Source of the DNA: Pannonibacter sp. XCT-53
GTDB taxonomy: Bacteria; Pseudomonadota; Alphaproteobacteria; Rhizobiales; Stappiaceae
Length of the DNA: 64,000 nt
NCBI RefSeq assembly: GCF_009915765.1
Contig: NZ_JAABLQ010000001.1
Location: 1,984,001-2,048,000 of the forward strand
Direction: 5' to 3'
Each line of letters opens with the position of its first letter. Position 1 is the first letter of the stretch. The position numbers and the translations under genes are program-made. Below the pieces are notes generated by a model. That model was not told where the DNA came from. It was given only the letters and a program-made list of their open reading frames with translations, and searched no databases. This document shows, piece after piece, positions 15,986 through 25,108 of the stretch.

Positions 15986-16894
15986 ATGAAGCGCGTTCTT
16001 CTCGCCCTCGGTTTCTCGGCCATGCTGTCCGGCACGGCGATTGCCGAAACCTATCCCGTGTCGATGTACACGCTCGACACCTTCACCAAGCTGCTGTCCA
16101 CCGCCCTGCAGGAGCGGGCCAAGGAACTCGGCATCACCGTCAAGGTCGACGATGCCAGGGAGGATCCGGCCCGCCAGATCGAACAGGTCAAGGCAGCGCT
16201 CGCGGCCAAGCCGCCGGCCCTCATCGTCACGCCGCCGAACGACGAGGTGGCCGCCCAGATCGACGCCCTTGCGGCGGCGGCCAACGTCCCCGTCGTCTTC
16301 ATGAACGTGCAGCCGAACCTTGACCGGTTCCTGGCCCGCACCGCCATTGTCGCCTCCAATGATCTGGTCGCCGGGCGCATGCAGATGCGCTACGTCGGCA
16401 AGCTGATCGGCAACAAGGGCAATGTGGCTGTCCTCACCGGACCGTCGGGGCATCCGGCCGCCATCGGCCGCACCAACGGCGTCAAGGAAGTCGTCAACAG
16501 CCTGCCGGGCCTCTCGCTGAAGACCGTCGTGGCGGCCAACTGGAAGCGCGACGAGGCCAAGGCCGTCGTGACCGGCTGGATCAGCGCCGGCACCCTGCCC
16601 AATGCCATCCTCGCCAACAACGACGACATGGCCCTCGGCGCGCTGGATGCGCTGCAGGCGGCCGGCATTCCGGACGAACAGGTGGTGGTTGCCGGTGTCG
16701 ACGCGACGCCCGCCGCCCTCGCCTCGATGAAGGAGAACAAGCTCGACGTCACCGTGCTGCAGAACGCGGTCGCCCAGGGCCGCCGCTCCGCCGACGACGC
16801 CGTGGCGCTGGCCAAGGGCCAGCCGGTGCAGCTCTATGACTGGATCCCCTACGAGCTGGTGATCCCGTCGAACGTGGCCGACTACGCCATGTAG
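15986..16894 (+). CDS. Periplasmic sugar-type solute-binding protein (RbsB-like), no transporter nearby
   Basis: A 302-residue protein with a signal peptide (about 1-20, ending AIAE) and a two-lobed type I periplasmic binding fold of the ribose/galactose-binding class. Family features are QIEQVKAALAAKPPALIVTP in lobe 1, the AGRMQMRYVGKLIG hinge-side helix, AILANNDDMALGALDAL, and VVVAGVDATPAALASM. The start at 15986 follows GGAAAGGAAAA. There are no permease or ATPase genes around it; it directly follows the chemoreceptor gene. It may therefore be a chemotaxis-dedicated binding protein, or it may serve a transporter encoded elsewhere. Confidence 0.88.
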   Translation: MKRVLLALGFSAMLSGTAIAETYPVSMYTLDTFTKLLSTALQERAKELGITVKVDDAREDPARQIEQVKAALAAKPPALIVTPPNDEVAAQIDALAAAANVPVVFMNVQPNLDRFLARTAIVASNDLVAGRMQMRYVGKLIGNKGNVAVLTGPSGHPAAIGRTNGVKEVVNSLPGLSLKTVVAANWKRDEAKAVVTGWISAGTLPNAILANNDDMALGALDALQAAGIPDEQVVVAGVDATPAALASMKENKLDVTVLQNAVAQGRRSADDAVALAKGQPVQLYDWIPYELVIPSNVADYAM

Positions 16895-16923
16895 GCCCCG
16901 GCACCCGGCGTGCCGCAGGATCA

Positions 16924-16951
16924 GGGGACCGGAGGACACATCCGGTCCCTT
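16924..16951 (+). terminator. Hairpin behind the binding-protein gene (first copy of 28-bp direct repeat)
   Basis: A perfect 9-bp stem, GGGACCGGA with TCCGGTCCC, around a 7-base loop begins about 30 bp after the stop codon. Only two T residues follow before the sequence turns to GAGC. The exact same 28 bases recur at 17205-17232, where a full T-run follows, so this copy looks like a terminator cut off from its T-tract. Confidence 0.6.
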
Positions 16952-16975
16952 GAGCTTGATGACAAACCCTCGGTT

Positions 16976-17165
16976 GTCATCCCGGCCCAGCTGAGCGTGA
17001 GCGAAGCGCCGAGCCGGGATCCAGATATCAGCCGCGCGGAGCGCGACACTCCTGTCGGTCGCAAGTCGTATCGAGGTGACTTGGTTTTGGGCTCGCTTGC
17101 GCTCGCACTGACATGCTGGATTCCGGATCTGCGGTTCGCTGAACGCTCACCTTGTCCGGAATGAC
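16976..17165 (+). mobile_element. MITE-like interspersed repeat, copy A (190 bp)
   Basis: A non-coding element bounded by GTCATCCCGGCCCAG on the left and the complement of GTCATTCCGGACAAG on the right. These imperfect terminal inverted repeats agree at 12 of 15 positions. The interior contains TTTTGGGCTCGCTTGCGCTC and GATCTGCGGTTCGCTGA, also found in the copy at 63511-63722. A third copy lies inverted at 37178-37387. It encodes no protein. Size, termini and dispersal fit a non-autonomous mobile or palindromic intergenic element; mobility is inferred. Confidence 0.7.
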
Positions 17166-17204
17166 GGCAAACGGACGAAACTCCGAAGTTTATCAGCAGT
17201 CTGG

Positions 17205-17236
17205 GGGGACCGGAGGACACATCCGGTCCCTTTTTC
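17205..17236 (+). terminator. Rho-independent terminator (second copy of 28-bp direct repeat)
   Basis: The same 9-bp stem-loop as at 16924, here followed by five T residues (TTTTTC). It probably was the original terminator of the binding-protein gene before the repeat element came to lie between the two copies. Confidence 0.75.
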
Positions 17237-17406
17237 GTTCATCGCGCCGCAGCCGCCCCCTCCCCGACGATCTGGTGCTTCACCCCGCCTGCCGCAGTAC
17301 CCGACGCCCCCCTTGCATTAAGTCCGTAGAAAGACGCAGTCTCTATACTGCGGCGGATTTCGGAGGGACGCGCCGGGGTGGCGCTTTCTGTGGGGAGTGA
17401 TTTGAG

Positions 17407-18000
17407 ATGCTCAAGATGATCGGCCTTCTGGCCGCCGTTGCACTTGTCGCAGGCACGTCGGCTGCCAGCGCGCAGGCCGGCCGCTTCTATGATCCGGTGA
17501 CCCAGCGCTGGGAGAGCTACGGCCCGGGTCTCGGCTCGCAGAAATCCCCGGTGGAGCGCGAACTGGTCAGCTACTCCGGCCCCTATGCGCCCGGCACCAT
17601 CGTCGTCGACACCAAGGAACGTCGCCTCTATCACGTCCTCGAGGGCGGCAAGGCGATGAAATACGGCGTTGGCGTCGGCAAGGAAGGCATGCAGTGGTCG
17701 GGCGTGCACAAGGTCACGCGCAAGGCCGAATGGCCGGGCTGGACGCCGCCGCCGCAGATGCGCGCCCGCGAGCGCGCCAAGGGCCGCATCCTGCCGGTCT
17801 ACATGGAAGGCGGCATCAACAATCCGCTCGGTGCCCGCGCCCTCTACATCGGCTCGACGATCTACCGCATCCATGGCACCAACCAGCCCTGGACCATCGG
17901 CTCTGCCGTCTCCTCCGGCTGCATCCGCATGGCCAACGAGGACGTCGAACACCTCTACGACAATGTCGAGGTCGGCGCGACGGTCGTCGTCAAGCGCTGA
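17407..18000 (+). CDS. L,D-transpeptidase (YkuD domain)
   Basis: A 197-residue periplasmic enzyme with a signal peptide (about 1-23, ending SAQA). The YkuD domain spans about residues 60-197. The catalytic signature is complete: HGTNQPWTIG, then SSGCIRM with the nucleophile Cys172. Such enzymes form 3-3 crosslinks in peptidoglycan or attach outer-membrane proteins to it, which is common in this class of bacteria where many paralogues occur. The N-terminal region around residues 24-60 (FYDPVTQRWESY) is typical of alphaproteobacterial members. It appears monocistronic. Confidence 0.93.
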   Translation: MLKMIGLLAAVALVAGTSAASAQAGRFYDPVTQRWESYGPGLGSQKSPVERELVSYSGPYAPGTIVVDTKERRLYHVLEGGKAMKYGVGVGKEGMQWSGVHKVTRKAEWPGWTPPPQMRARERAKGRILPVYMEGGINNPLGARALYIGSTIYRIHGTNQPWTIGSAVSSGCIRMANEDVEHLYDNVEVGATVVVKR

Positions 18001-18178
18001 GCCGGCCGCAGGGGCGAAAGCCCCTGCCCCGCCTGCGCGCCCGACTTGAGCCCCCGACTGAGCCCCTGACTTGAGCCCCTGACTGCGCTGCTGGCCGGGG
18101 CACACCGGACGGACATCCGTGGCGTCCCGGGCCCGGGCGGCCCGCTGGTGCGCAAGGGCCCCGACGGTTGCAAGGGCC

Positions 18179-18538
18179 TCAGCGGTCGCGCGACAGGCCC
18201 TTCTCCTCCAGCTCCTTCAGGTAGACGCCCCAATGCTTGTCGGGGTTGTGCGCCAGATCGAGGAAATAGGTCCAGGAGTAGATCCCGGTCTGGTGCATGT
18301 CGTCGAAATGCAGGCGCACGGCATAGTTGCCGACCGGCTCGACGTTCAGGATCATCACGTTGCGCTTGCCCGGCACCGTGATCTTCTGCGAGGGATTGTG
18401 CCCCTGCACCTCGGCGGAGGGCGAACACACCCGAAGATATTCCGCGCTGTAGTCATGCCGCTCGCCGGTGTCGAAGGCGACCGTCAGGGTCTTCTTGTCC
18501 TTGGACAGGCGGAGTTCGGTGGGCCAGGGCGTTGTCAT
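18179..18538 (-). CDS. DUF971 / gamma-butyrobetaine hydroxylase-like N-terminal domain protein
   Basis: A 119-residue single-domain protein with the DUF971 pattern: TELRLSKDKKTLTVAFDTG near the start, YSAEYLRVCSPSAEVQGH, a central VMILNVEPVGNYAVRLHFDD and a final GIYSWTYFLDL. The fold is that of the N-terminal domain of gamma-butyrobetaine hydroxylase, and stand-alone members have been linked to Fe-S or Mrp/ApbC-related functions. An ApbC-type gene lies 7 kb away but not in the same operon. The ATG at 18538 gives the standard family N-terminus; an in-frame extension to 18688 has no family match. Confidence 0.85.
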   Translation of the reverse strand: MTTPWPTELRLSKDKKTLTVAFDTGERHDYSAEYLRVCSPSAEVQGHNPSQKITVPGKRNVMILNVEPVGNYAVRLHFDDMHQTGIYSWTYFLDLAHNPDKHWGVYLKELEEKGLSRDR

Positions 18539-18732
18539 CGGCGGACGATCCGGAAGTTGGGGGGCTGGACGGTGGGACCGGTCCTGCAGGCTGAGAGCAG
18601 CAGGGTCCGGGCGGTTCGCCGCGACCCTAGCCGCTCCCGGGGCGAGGTCAAGCACCGGATTCATACGGCTTGCCAGATCCGCGCCCATCCCTCATGAGTT
18701 GCGCCGACTGACTGATGTGCGGATCCCCCCGA

Positions 18733-19758
18733 ATGCGCTTTGAAGCCTTTTCCCAGAACCTTGAGGATGTCCTTTTGTGGCGTGTGCTGCGCGATGTCGG
18801 GGCCGGCTTCTACATTGACGTCGGGGCGGCGCATCCGGTGCAGGATTCGGTGTCCCTCGGCTTCTATCGCCAGGGCTGGCGCGGCTTCCATGTGGAGCCG
18901 CTGCCGGAAATGGCCGCCGCGCTCAGGGCAGCCCGTCCGGGCGACCGGGTGTTCGAGGCGGCCCTGTCCACCCGCCCCGGCACCGTCACCTTCCACCGCA
19001 TCGACGGAACCAGCGGCCTGTCCACGGGGCGGGCCGACGTGGCTGCCGCCCACAGTGCCGCCGGTCATGCCAGCGAGACCCTGACGGTGCCCGCCCTGTC
19101 GCTGGCCGAGGTCCTCGATGCCGCGCCGGGCGAGGTGCACTGGCTCAAGATCGACGTGGAGGGGATGGAGCAGGAGGTTCTCGAGAGCTGGGGCAGCTCC
19201 CCTGTCCGGCCCTGGGTGGTGGCGATCGAGACGACCGTCCACAGCGAGGCGGCCGTGACCGAGAACGAGGTGGAGCGACAGCTTGGGGCCCTTGGCTACC
19301 GGGCCATGCAGTTCGACGGACTCAACCGCTTCTTCCTGCATCAGGACCACGCCGACCGCGCGGGCCGGTTCGGACTGGCCGCCAATGTGTTCGACGATTT
19401 CATCTGGTACGGCGGCGGTGCCAGCGTGGCCCTGTCACGGCTGGCTGCGCGGGCGACCGGCCTCGCCTCCCTGGCGCAGATGGCGCTGACGGGCCGGCTG
19501 CCGGAGGAGGCCGCACCGGCCGGCGCGCCACGCACCGAGGCCGAGATCCGCACCGCTTACCGGCTCGTGCTCGGACGCGAGCCGGAGAGCCTGGCGGCCA
19601 TGCAGCCGCATTTCGCCCAGCCCGACTTCTGGAGCCTGGTGCGGACCTTCGCCACCTCGGCGGAATTCGATGTCATCGGCCAGCAGGCGCGGGACCTCGC
19701 CGCGCTGCTGGATTTCCGCAGTCCCTCCGAGATCGCCCGCACGCAGGCGGCGGACTAG
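18733..19758 (+). CDS. FkbM-family methyltransferase with DUF4214-like C-terminal tail
   Basis: A protein of about 341 residues. Residues 1-220 are an FkbM-type SAM-dependent methyltransferase: SQNLEDVLLWRVL, the SAM-binding GAGFYIDVGAAHPVQDS, GWRGFHVEP and HWLKIDVEGMEQEVL. FkbM enzymes usually O-methylate sugars or polyketides, here perhaps a surface glycan. The last 75 residues hold a separate module, RTAYRLVLGREPESLAAM, like one DUF4214 unit. That domain also ends the proteins at 32110 and 60515. An upstream in-frame ATG at 18715 is possible; 18733 was chosen because MRFEAFSQNLED matches the usual family start. Confidence 0.85.
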   Translation: MRFEAFSQNLEDVLLWRVLRDVGAGFYIDVGAAHPVQDSVSLGFYRQGWRGFHVEPLPEMAAALRAARPGDRVFEAALSTRPGTVTFHRIDGTSGLSTGRADVAAAHSAAGHASETLTVPALSLAEVLDAAPGEVHWLKIDVEGMEQEVLESWGSSPVRPWVVAIETTVHSEAAVTENEVERQLGALGYRAMQFDGLNRFFLHQDHADRAGRFGLAANVFDDFIWYGGGASVALSRLAARATGLASLAQMALTGRLPEEAAPAGAPRTEAEIRTAYRLVLGREPESLAAMQPHFAQPDFWSLVRTFATSAEFDVIGQQARDLAALLDFRSPSEIARTQAAD

Positions 19759-19844
19759 CCCCGTCCGGGGGCCAGGCGCGGGCCGGTCTGCCCTTCGGCA
19801 ACGCCGCCAACAGCGCCGTCCCGGCGCCAACGCCCCAGGAGCGC

Positions 19845-21296
19845 CTATTCGGCGGCCACGCCGCCCGCTTCCTTGACCGCCTCGTAGCCGGCAAGGGCCG
19901 CCGCACGGGCTGCGGCATGATCGACGATGGGGCGCGGATAGGTCTTGCCCAGCACGACACCTGCCGCCTTCAGCACCCGGTCGGGCGCCTCGAAGGGGGC
20001 ATGCAGGAACTCGTCCGGCAGCCGGGCCAGTTCCGGGCACCAGCGCCGCACGTAGTCGCCCTGCGGATCGAACTTCTGCCCCTGACCGACCGGCGCGAAG
20101 ATGCGGAAGTAGGGCGCGGCATCCGCGCCGCTGCCCGTCACCCACTGCCAGCTTGCGGAATTGTTGGCGAGATCGGCATCCAGCAGCGTGTCGCGGAACC
20201 AGGCCTCGCCGTGCCGCCAGTCAAGGCGCAGGTGCTTGACCAGGAAGGAGGCGACCAGCATCCGCACGCGGTTGTGCATGTAGCCCGTGGCCCACAGCTC
20301 GCGCATTCCGGCATCCACCATCGGATAGCCGGTCATGCCCCGCTGCCAGGCCTTCAGGTCGGCCGCGCTGTCGCGCCAGGGATAGGCATCGAAGGCCGGC
20401 TTCCAGTTCTTCGCCGGCAGATCCGGGAAGTGATAGAGCAGGTGGTAGGAAAACTCGCGCCAGCCGATCTCGGACAGGAACTTGTCGCCGTCCTTGGCCA
20501 GGCCCGGATGCAGGTCGGTGTAGAGCCGGGTTGCGGCCCAGATCTGGCGCGGCGAGATCTCGCCGAAATGCAGATGCGGCGACAGGCGCGAGACATTGGG
20601 CAGGTCCGGCCGGTTGCGCAGCTCGCCATAGCCCTTCAGTCCCCCCGAAAGGAAGCCCTCCAGCAGCGCCGAAGCCCCCGCCTCGCCCGGCTGCCACAGG
20701 TCCAGCCAGCCCGCCGCCCAGTCGGGCCGGCTCGGCGTCAGGCCGAAGTGCTCGAGCGGCAGGCCGAGGCCGTCGGCCGCGATCAGCTCGCCGCTGCGGG
20801 CCGGCAGCGGCGGCGTCACCGGACGGGCGAGCGCGGCACGCCAGAAGGGCGAATAGACCTTGAAGGGACCGCCGGTCTTGGTCTCCAGCTCCCAGGGTTC
20901 GTGCAGCAGGCCGGCATTGAAGCTGCGGACGCTGAGCCCCTCATCGCCGAAGCGGGTCTTCAGCCGCGTGTCGCGGGCAATCGCATGCGGTTCATAGCAC
21001 CGGTTCCAGTGGATCGCGGTGGCCCCGGTGGCGCGGACCGCCTGCTCCAGCGCCGTCTCGGCCGGGCCTTCCAGGATCACGAGCCGGCCACCCATCCGTG
21101 CGAGGTCCGCGTCCAGGGCCTTGAGGCTGTGATGCAGCCACCAGTGGCTTGCGCCGGTCATCGGATGGGTGTCGCCGGACTGTTCGGGCGTCTCGACGAT
21201 GTAGATCGGCAGCACGGGGCCACGGGCGAAGGCCTCGGCCAGCGCGGGGTTGTCGGCAAGGCGCAGATCCTGGCGGAACCAGACGAGTGTGGTCAT
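19845..21296 (-). CDS. phrB: Deoxyribodipyrimidine photolyase (class I CPD type)
   Basis: A 483-residue light-driven DNA repair enzyme that splits cyclobutane pyrimidine dimers using FAD and an antenna cofactor. It begins TTLVWFRQDLRLADNPAL, the photolyase signature. The FAD domain is complete: LSPHLHFGEISPRQIW, GWREFSYHLLYHFPDL, MTGYPMVDAGMRELWATGYM, HNRVRMLVASFLVKHL and ASWQWVTGSGADAAPYFRIF. The ATG at 21296 is the family start; a longer frame upstream lacks similarity. It is divergent from moaA with about 180 bp between them. Confidence 0.94.
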   Translation of the reverse strand: MTTLVWFRQDLRLADNPALAEAFARGPVLPIYIVETPEQSGDTHPMTGASHWWLHHSLKALDADLARMGGRLVILEGPAETALEQAVRATGATAIHWNRCYEPHAIARDTRLKTRFGDEGLSVRSFNAGLLHEPWELETKTGGPFKVYSPFWRAALARPVTPPLPARSGELIAADGLGLPLEHFGLTPSRPDWAAGWLDLWQPGEAGASALLEGFLSGGLKGYGELRNRPDLPNVSRLSPHLHFGEISPRQIWAATRLYTDLHPGLAKDGDKFLSEIGWREFSYHLLYHFPDLPAKNWKPAFDAYPWRDSAADLKAWQRGMTGYPMVDAGMRELWATGYMHNRVRMLVASFLVKHLRLDWRHGEAWFRDTLLDADLANNSASWQWVTGSGADAAPYFRIFAPVGQGQKFDPQGDYVRRWCPELARLPDEFLHAPFEAPDRVLKAAGVVLGKTYPRPIVDHAAARAAALAGYEAVKEAGGVAAE

Positions 21297-21478
21297 TGCA
21301 AAGCTCGGGACACGGAAAGGAAGCGGGGTGAACTGTCTCGGGCCTGATACGCGTTGCAGCGGGGGCAGGATCACCGCAGGCCGCAAGCCTCTTGCCGACG
21401 CGCCAAAAAGCAATATGTTTGACGGAACAGAACGAGAGCCTGCCCGGCGGTTGCCGCAGGCAGGGCGGGGAGAGAGCG

Positions 21479-22579
21479 ATGGACGAGAGGTTCGACCGCC
21501 TCGGCGGCGACGCCGGCGTGCCGGCGGATGCGGTCCCGGCCGGACGCCCGCTGCCGGCGCAAGACGGCGGGCGGCGCGCCCGTCCCCGGATGATCGACCC
21601 CTTCGGCCGCACCGTGTCCTATCTGCGCGTCTCGGTCACGGACCGCTGCGATTTCCGCTGCGTCTACTGCATGGCCGAGGACATGACCTTCCTGCCGAAG
21701 CGCGAGATCCTGACGCTGGAGGAACTGGACCGGCTCTGCACCGCCTTCATCGACAAGGGGGTTGCGAAGCTGCGTCTGACCGGCGGCGAGCCGCTGGTGC
21801 GCAAGGGCATCCTTGACCTCATCCGCTCCCTGTCGCGCCACCTGAAGTCCGGGGCGCTCGAGGAGCTGACGCTGACCACCAACGGCTCGCAGCTCGCCCG
21901 CTATGCTGGCGAGCTGGCGGCGGCCGGCGTGCGCCGCATCAACGTGTCGCTCGACACGCTCGATCCCGACCGCTTCCGCGCCATCACCCGCTGGGGCGAT
22001 TTCGGCAAGGTCATGGACGGCATCCGCGCCGCACGGGAGGCCGGCATTGCGGTCAAGCTCAACATGGTGGCGCTGAAGGGCGTCAACGAGGACGAGATCG
22101 TGCCGATGCTGGAGTGGGCCCATGCGGAGGGCCATGATCTCACGCTGATCGAAACCATGCCGATGGGCGACATCGACGGCGACCGCACCGACCAGTACCT
22201 GCCGCTCAGCCTCGTGCGGGCGCGTCTGGCCGAGCGCTTTACCCTGACGGACATTCCCTACAAGACCAGCGGCCCGGCCCGCTACATGCAGGTGGCGGAG
22301 ACCGGCGGGCGCATCGGCTTCATCACGCCGATGACGCATAACTTCTGCGAAAGCTGCAACCGGGTGCGGGTGACCTGCACGGGCATGCTCTACATGTGCC
22401 TCGGCCAGGACGACAGCGCCGACCTGCGCGCGCCCCTGCGCGCCTCCGAGGGCAACGAGCTGATCGCCCAGGCCATCGACGAGGCGATCGGCCGCAAGCC
22501 GAAGGGCCATGATTTCATCATCGACCGGCGCACCCGCCGCCCGGCCGTCGGCCGCCACATGAGCGTCACCGGCGGCTGA
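21479..22579 (+). CDS. moaA: GTP 3',8-cyclase MoaA
   Basis: A 366-residue radical-SAM enzyme that starts molybdenum-cofactor synthesis, converting GTP to (8S)-3',8-cyclo-GTP. The N-terminal cluster motif is Cys57-x3-Cys61-x2-Cys64 ([11 protein letters not shown]). The C-terminal cluster that binds GTP is Cys290, Cys293 and Cys307. [13 protein letters not shown] is the SAM-binding GGEP region. The protein ends with GRHMSVTGG, matching the essential C-terminal double glycine of MoaA. A GGGGAGAG site supports the ATG at 21479, which leaves a 40-residue N-terminal extension before [13 protein letters not shown]. The moaC and moaD genes are not nearby; mobA-moeA is 5.5 kb downstream. Confidence 0.96.
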   Translation: MDERFDRLGGDAGVPADAVPAGRPLPAQDGGRRARPRMIDPFGRTVSYLRVSVTDRCDFRCVYCMAEDMTFLPKREILTLEELDRLCTAFIDKGVAKLRLTGGEPLVRKGILDLIRSLSRHLKSGALEELTLTTNGSQLARYAGELAAAGVRRINVSLDTLDPDRFRAITRWGDFGKVMDGIRAAREAGIAVKLNMVALKGVNEDEIVPMLEWAHAEGHDLTLIETMPMGDIDGDRTDQYLPLSLVRARLAERFTLTDIPYKTSGPARYMQVAETGGRIGFITPMTHNFCESCNRVRVTCTGMLYMCLGQDDSADLRAPLRASEGNELIAQAIDEAIGRKPKGHDFIIDRRTRRPAVGRHMSVTGG

Positions 22580-22648
22580 GACCGGGTTCGGGCTGAGGCC
22601 CGGGGTCCGGTCCGCAGCGACACGATGGCCCCGGCGGCGCGGATGCCG

Positions 22649-23965
22649 TCAGAGGCCGAGACGGGCCGCCCGCCGCTCGACCGCGGCTGCGGCGGCGACC
22701 GAGACCAGCGTCATCACCACGCAGACCGCCATGACGAGGACCAGCGGCCAGGTGGTTGCCGGGTACATTTCCTCCGACAGCAGGAAGGCCACCAGCGCCG
22801 AGGACACCGCGCCGAGGCCGATCTGCATGCTGCCGGCAAGACCGGAGGCCGCCCCGGCCAGATCCGGGCGCACGCTGACAGCCCCGGCAATCGCGCTTGG
22901 CAGGCACAGGCCGTTGCCGAGGCCGACGATCAGCATCGGCAGGAACAGCGACAGCGGATGCACGATGCCGAGCCCGAACAGGGTGCCGGTCAGCACCACG
23001 GCCACGAGCGGCATCAGCGAGCCGATGGTGATCATGCGGATGACACCGATGCGCTGCGCATAGCGGCCGGAAAGGCCGTTGCCGACGATGTAGCCGGCCG
23101 CCACCAGCATGAAGTAGAGGCCCATGCCGAGCGGGGTCATGCCGAGCACGGCGGCGGCGATGAAGGGCGCGCCGCCAAGGAAGGCGAAATAGACCGCGGA
23201 GGTGAACATGGCCGTGGCCGCATAGGCCCAGAAGGCCGGCGTCGCGCCGAGGGTGCGGTAGCTTGCCACCAGCCCGCCGATCCCCTGCCCGCGGCTGCGG
23301 GTGTGATGCGTCTCGTGCAGGTCGTACCAGGCCGCAACCAGCACGACGATGCCGAGCGCCAGCAGGAGATAGAAGCCGCCCTGCCAGCCGAACCGGCCGT
23401 CGAGCGCTCCGCCAAGGGCCGGCGCGAACATCGGGCCGACCGCCATGCCCATGGTCACGTAGCCGATCATGCTGGCCGCCTGGTCGCGCTCGTAGAGATC
23501 GCGGACAATGGCGCGGCCGAGGACCAGTCCGGTGCAGCCGCCCAGCGCCTGGATGATGCGGCCGATGATCAGCGTGGTGATGTCGGGCGCCAGCAGGCAG
23601 ATCACGGTGCCCACCACGAACACCGCCATGCCGCCGACCACCACCGGGCGACGGCCATAGCGGTCGGAGATCGGACCGAGGAAGATCTGCGCGACGCCGA
23701 CGGCGGCCAGATAGAGCGACATGGTCAGCTGCACTTCGGCCGAGGTGGCATTGAAGGCGGCAATCATGCCCGCCAGAGACGGCAGGTAGATGTTCATCGC
23801 CAGCGGATTGACCGTCGAGATGGCGACCAGGATGGCCATCGAGGGCCGCGGCCGGACCGGACCGCCATCCCCGCCCCCTGCCGTCATGCCGGATCCCGTC
23901 CCCTCGGACCCCATGGTTGCGGATCCCGTCATCGCGGAACCTTCCCTGCGCGGCTGGTCATTCAT
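22649..23965 (-). CDS. MFS multidrug efflux transporter, Bcr/CflA family
   Basis: A 12-helix major facilitator protein of about 438 residues. The region after the first helix, MNIYLPSLAGMIAAFN, and the loop 2-3 signature LGPISDRYGRRPVVVGG match the Bcr/CflA drug:H+ antiporters (bicyclomycin, chloramphenicol). The first ~45 residues are a Gly/Met/Ser-rich tail without similarity, so the true start could be one of several ATGs between 23965 and about 23850. The next gene on this strand, an EamA-type exporter, ends 49 bp before it, so the two may be co-transcribed. The substrate is unknown. Confidence 0.88.
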   Translation of the reverse strand: MNDQPRREGSAMTGSATMGSEGTGSGMTAGGGDGGPVRPRPSMAILVAISTVNPLAMNIYLPSLAGMIAAFNATSAEVQLTMSLYLAAVGVAQIFLGPISDRYGRRPVVVGGMAVFVVGTVICLLAPDITTLIIGRIIQALGGCTGLVLGRAIVRDLYERDQAASMIGYVTMGMAVGPMFAPALGGALDGRFGWQGGFYLLLALGIVVLVAAWYDLHETHHTRSRGQGIGGLVASYRTLGATPAFWAYAATAMFTSAVYFAFLGGAPFIAAAVLGMTPLGMGLYFMLVAAGYIVGNGLSGRYAQRIGVIRMITIGSLMPLVAVVLTGTLFGLGIVHPLSLFLPMLIVGLGNGLCLPSAIAGAVSVRPDLAGAASGLAGSMQIGLGAVSSALVAFLLSEEMYPATTWPLVLVMAVCVVMTLVSVAAAAAVERRAARLGL

Positions 23966-24014
23966 CCGGTCCGTATCCTGTCCGTCGTCGGCCTCGCGGC
24001 CGACGGGTTCGAGC

Positions 24015-24905
24015 CTAGCGCCCGCCTGCCTGCTCCGCATCCCTGGCGATCTTGCGTTCGCGCAGGACCGTGTAGATGCCGGTGGCAACCACGATGCCCG
24101 TGCCGAGCAGGGTCAGCGCGTCCGGCACGTCGCCCCAGACGAGGTAGCCGATCAGGATCGCCCAGACGATGATCGAGTAGCGGAAGGGCGAGACCAGCGA
24201 AATGTCGCCGATGCGCATGGCAACGATCAGCAGAACATAGCCTGCAAGCAGGCAGGCGGCGGCAGAAGCCAGAATGCCGACCTCGCCGAGCGTCATCGGC
24301 TTCCAGCCCTCGACGCCGACCACGCAAAGCCCCAGCAGCAGGACACCGACACAGGTGACCAGCGTCGCCCCGAAGGTCGGAACTTCCGGCGGCATCATCC
24401 GGGTCGTGAGATCGCGCAGCACCATGAACAGCATGCCGATCATGGCCAGGATCGACCACTGGTCGAAGCCCTCCAGACCCGGGCGCACGATGATGAGCAC
24501 CCCGACAAAGCCCACGCCGATGGCCGTCCAGCGCCGCCAGCCGACGGGCGCCCCGAGGAAGATCGCCGCCGCGCCGGTCACCATCAGCGGCAGCACCTGC
24601 AGGATCGCCGTGATGTTGGCGATCGGCATGTGCATCAGCGCGATGAGATAGAACAGTGTGGCCCCCACCTCGCCGAAGCTGCGCAGCAGCACCATGGGGT
24701 TGCGGAGGTGACGAACCTCCCGGTGCACGCCGGTGGCGTAGCAGAGCACGAGGATCATCGCGATGGCGATCAGCCCGCGCACCACGATGATCTGGCCAAG
24801 CTGGACCGTCTCGTAGACGATCTTGACCAATGCGTCGTTGCCGATGAAGGCGGCCATTGCCACGAGCATGGCCAGAATGGCCTTGCCATTTTCCTTGGGG
24901 TCCAC
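24015..24905 (-). CDS. EamA/DMT-family inner-membrane exporter
   Basis: A 296-residue protein with ten predicted membrane helices in two EamA halves: ILAMLVAMAAFIGNDALVK opens the first, IGMLFMVLRDLTTRMMP opens the second. This is the drug/metabolite transporter type typical of alphaproteobacteria, which often exports amino acids or other small metabolites; the substrate cannot be inferred. It starts with GTG at 24905. It is followed on the same strand by the Bcr/CflA transporter gene. Confidence 0.87.
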   Translation of the reverse strand: MDPKENGKAILAMLVAMAAFIGNDALVKIVYETVQLGQIIVVRGLIAIAMILVLCYATGVHREVRHLRNPMVLLRSFGEVGATLFYLIALMHMPIANITAILQVLPLMVTGAAAIFLGAPVGWRRWTAIGVGFVGVLIIVRPGLEGFDQWSILAMIGMLFMVLRDLTTRMMPPEVPTFGATLVTCVGVLLLGLCVVGVEGWKPMTLGEVGILASAAACLLAGYVLLIVAMRIGDISLVSPFRYSIIVWAILIGYLVWGDVPDALTLLGTGIVVATGIYTVLRERKIARDAEQAGGR

Positions 24906-25108
24906 GGTCGGATCCTGACATGGGGAAGTGCCGCCTGGGGACGGGCGATGGGCGGCAGGGTCCCTTGCTTGTCGGTGTTTTCACGGCATTCGTCAACCGG
25001 TCAGACCGGTTCGGGCCGCGTCCGCCCCGCGACGGCGCGCCGGTGTTGCCGGAAGGTCGCGCCTCCCCGCGCACGAGGGGACCGGACCTCCCGTCTGCCC
25101 TTGCGCGA

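Noticed and set aside
22625..24172. Long plus-strand frame opposite the MFS transporter gene
   Set aside because: It is His/Gln/Arg-rich, without domains, typical of the antisense of GC-rich membrane protein genes.
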